This document shows, one piece after another, positions 5,066 through 5,218 of a DNA stretch of 5,218 nt. A program made the translations under genes and the position numbers. Position 1 is the stretch's first letter, and each line of letters starts with the position of its first letter. The stretch lies in the NCBI GenBank assembly GCA_028293225.1, contig JAQGPE010000513.1, positions 1-5,218 on the forward strand, in the 5' to 3' direction. The notes beneath the pieces are model-generated. The model worked only from the letters and a program-made list of their open reading frames with translations, had not been told where the DNA came from and did no database searches. This stretch comes from Akkermansiaceae bacterium (GTDB taxonomy: Bacteria; Verrucomicrobiota; Verrucomicrobiia; Verrucomicrobiales; Akkermansiaceae).

Positions 5066-5218
5066 GTGCCCGGTGTAGCACGCGAATGCAGAAGGAAAAC
5101 CGCGAAGTGTGCGATCCTGTCACTCGAGGCCGGTCCGGAGCGGTCATTCGTGGCAGATCCACGGGGGCGAATCCGTCGTGAAAGGGACGTCATTCTGCTG
5201 GGGCGCGATCGCTTTCGA
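5066..5218. other. Right-end segment with no supported gene
   Basis: These 153 bp precede the small HTH-like gene and probably include its promoter, but no convincing -10/-35 pair is visible. A minus-strand frame open from the right edge to a TGA at 5062-5064 gives an Arg/Ser-rich peptide of out-of-frame character. Another ends at TGA 5144-5146 after about 24 codons and could be the tail of a gene outside the window, but is too short to judge. A weak hairpin, CGTGG (5149-5153) with CCACG (5159-5163), is present. Confidence 0.4.

Noticed and set aside
5062..5218. Partial minus-strand gene entering from the right edge, its TGA overlapping the GTG start of the HTH-like gene
   Set aside because: The overlap (GTGA) is attractive, but the roughly 50 residues are Arg/Ser/Pro-rich with no motif, like a chance frame in GC-rich DNA. 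A competing frame ending at 5144-5146 is equally possible.
5178..5218. Plus-strand gene starting at GTG 5178 and leaving the window
   Set aside because: Only 13 codons are visible and the upstream GGGGG is not a convincing ribosome-binding site.

Overview
The window comes from a GC-rich bacterial chromosome, most likely a member of the Verrucomicrobiota. This rests on the style of its nucleoside diphosphate kinase (HASDS active-site loop, SHIADKPFF block) and on a small STEQLTHKQV-type protein that I associate with that phylum. The assignment comes from family recognition, not a search, and is moderate. No rRNA, tRNA, CRISPR array or insertion sequence was seen. It looks like ordinary chromosome with one unusual AT-rich spacer.

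Layout, left to right. (1) 1-403, minus: the first 134 codons of a GT4 glycosyltransferase, cut by the left edge. (2) 404-955: a long spacer between divergent genes, very AT-rich in the middle (17% GC over 601-720). It carries four same-strand copies of AWTCAAACR and a 10-bp inverted repeat. (3) 956-1393, plus: ndk, followed by a strong rho-independent terminator. (4) 2983 down to 1461, minus: two genes joined by an ATGA overlap. They are a FAD-dependent DAO-family oxidoreductase whose C-terminus resembles the oxidase half of MnmC, then an MnmM (YtqB) tRNA methyltransferase. (5) 2984-3106: a short spacer with a small AT-rich core. (6) 3107-4684, plus: a probable lipoprotein alpha/beta hydrolase with a readable Ser-Asp-His triad. 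(7) 5065 down to 4688, minus: a 125-residue HTH-like protein, convergent with the hydrolase and only 3 bases from it. Its probable terminator lies inside the hydrolase coding region. (8) 5066-5218: no gene I can support.

The most interesting idea is the minus-strand pair. In E. coli, bifunctional MnmC converts cmnm5(s2)U to nm5(s2)U with a FAD oxidase domain, then methylates it to mnm5(s2)U. In Bacillus the methylation is done by the unrelated enzyme MnmM. Here an MnmM gene is overlapped by a gene for a stand-alone oxidase resembling MnmC's FAD domain. That suggests a mixed two-gene route to the same tRNA wobble modification. The MnmM identification is strong; the oxidase role is inference from domain resemblance and operon context. 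The other genes (ndk, glycosyltransferase, lipoprotein hydrolase, HTH-like protein) have no evident link to this pair.
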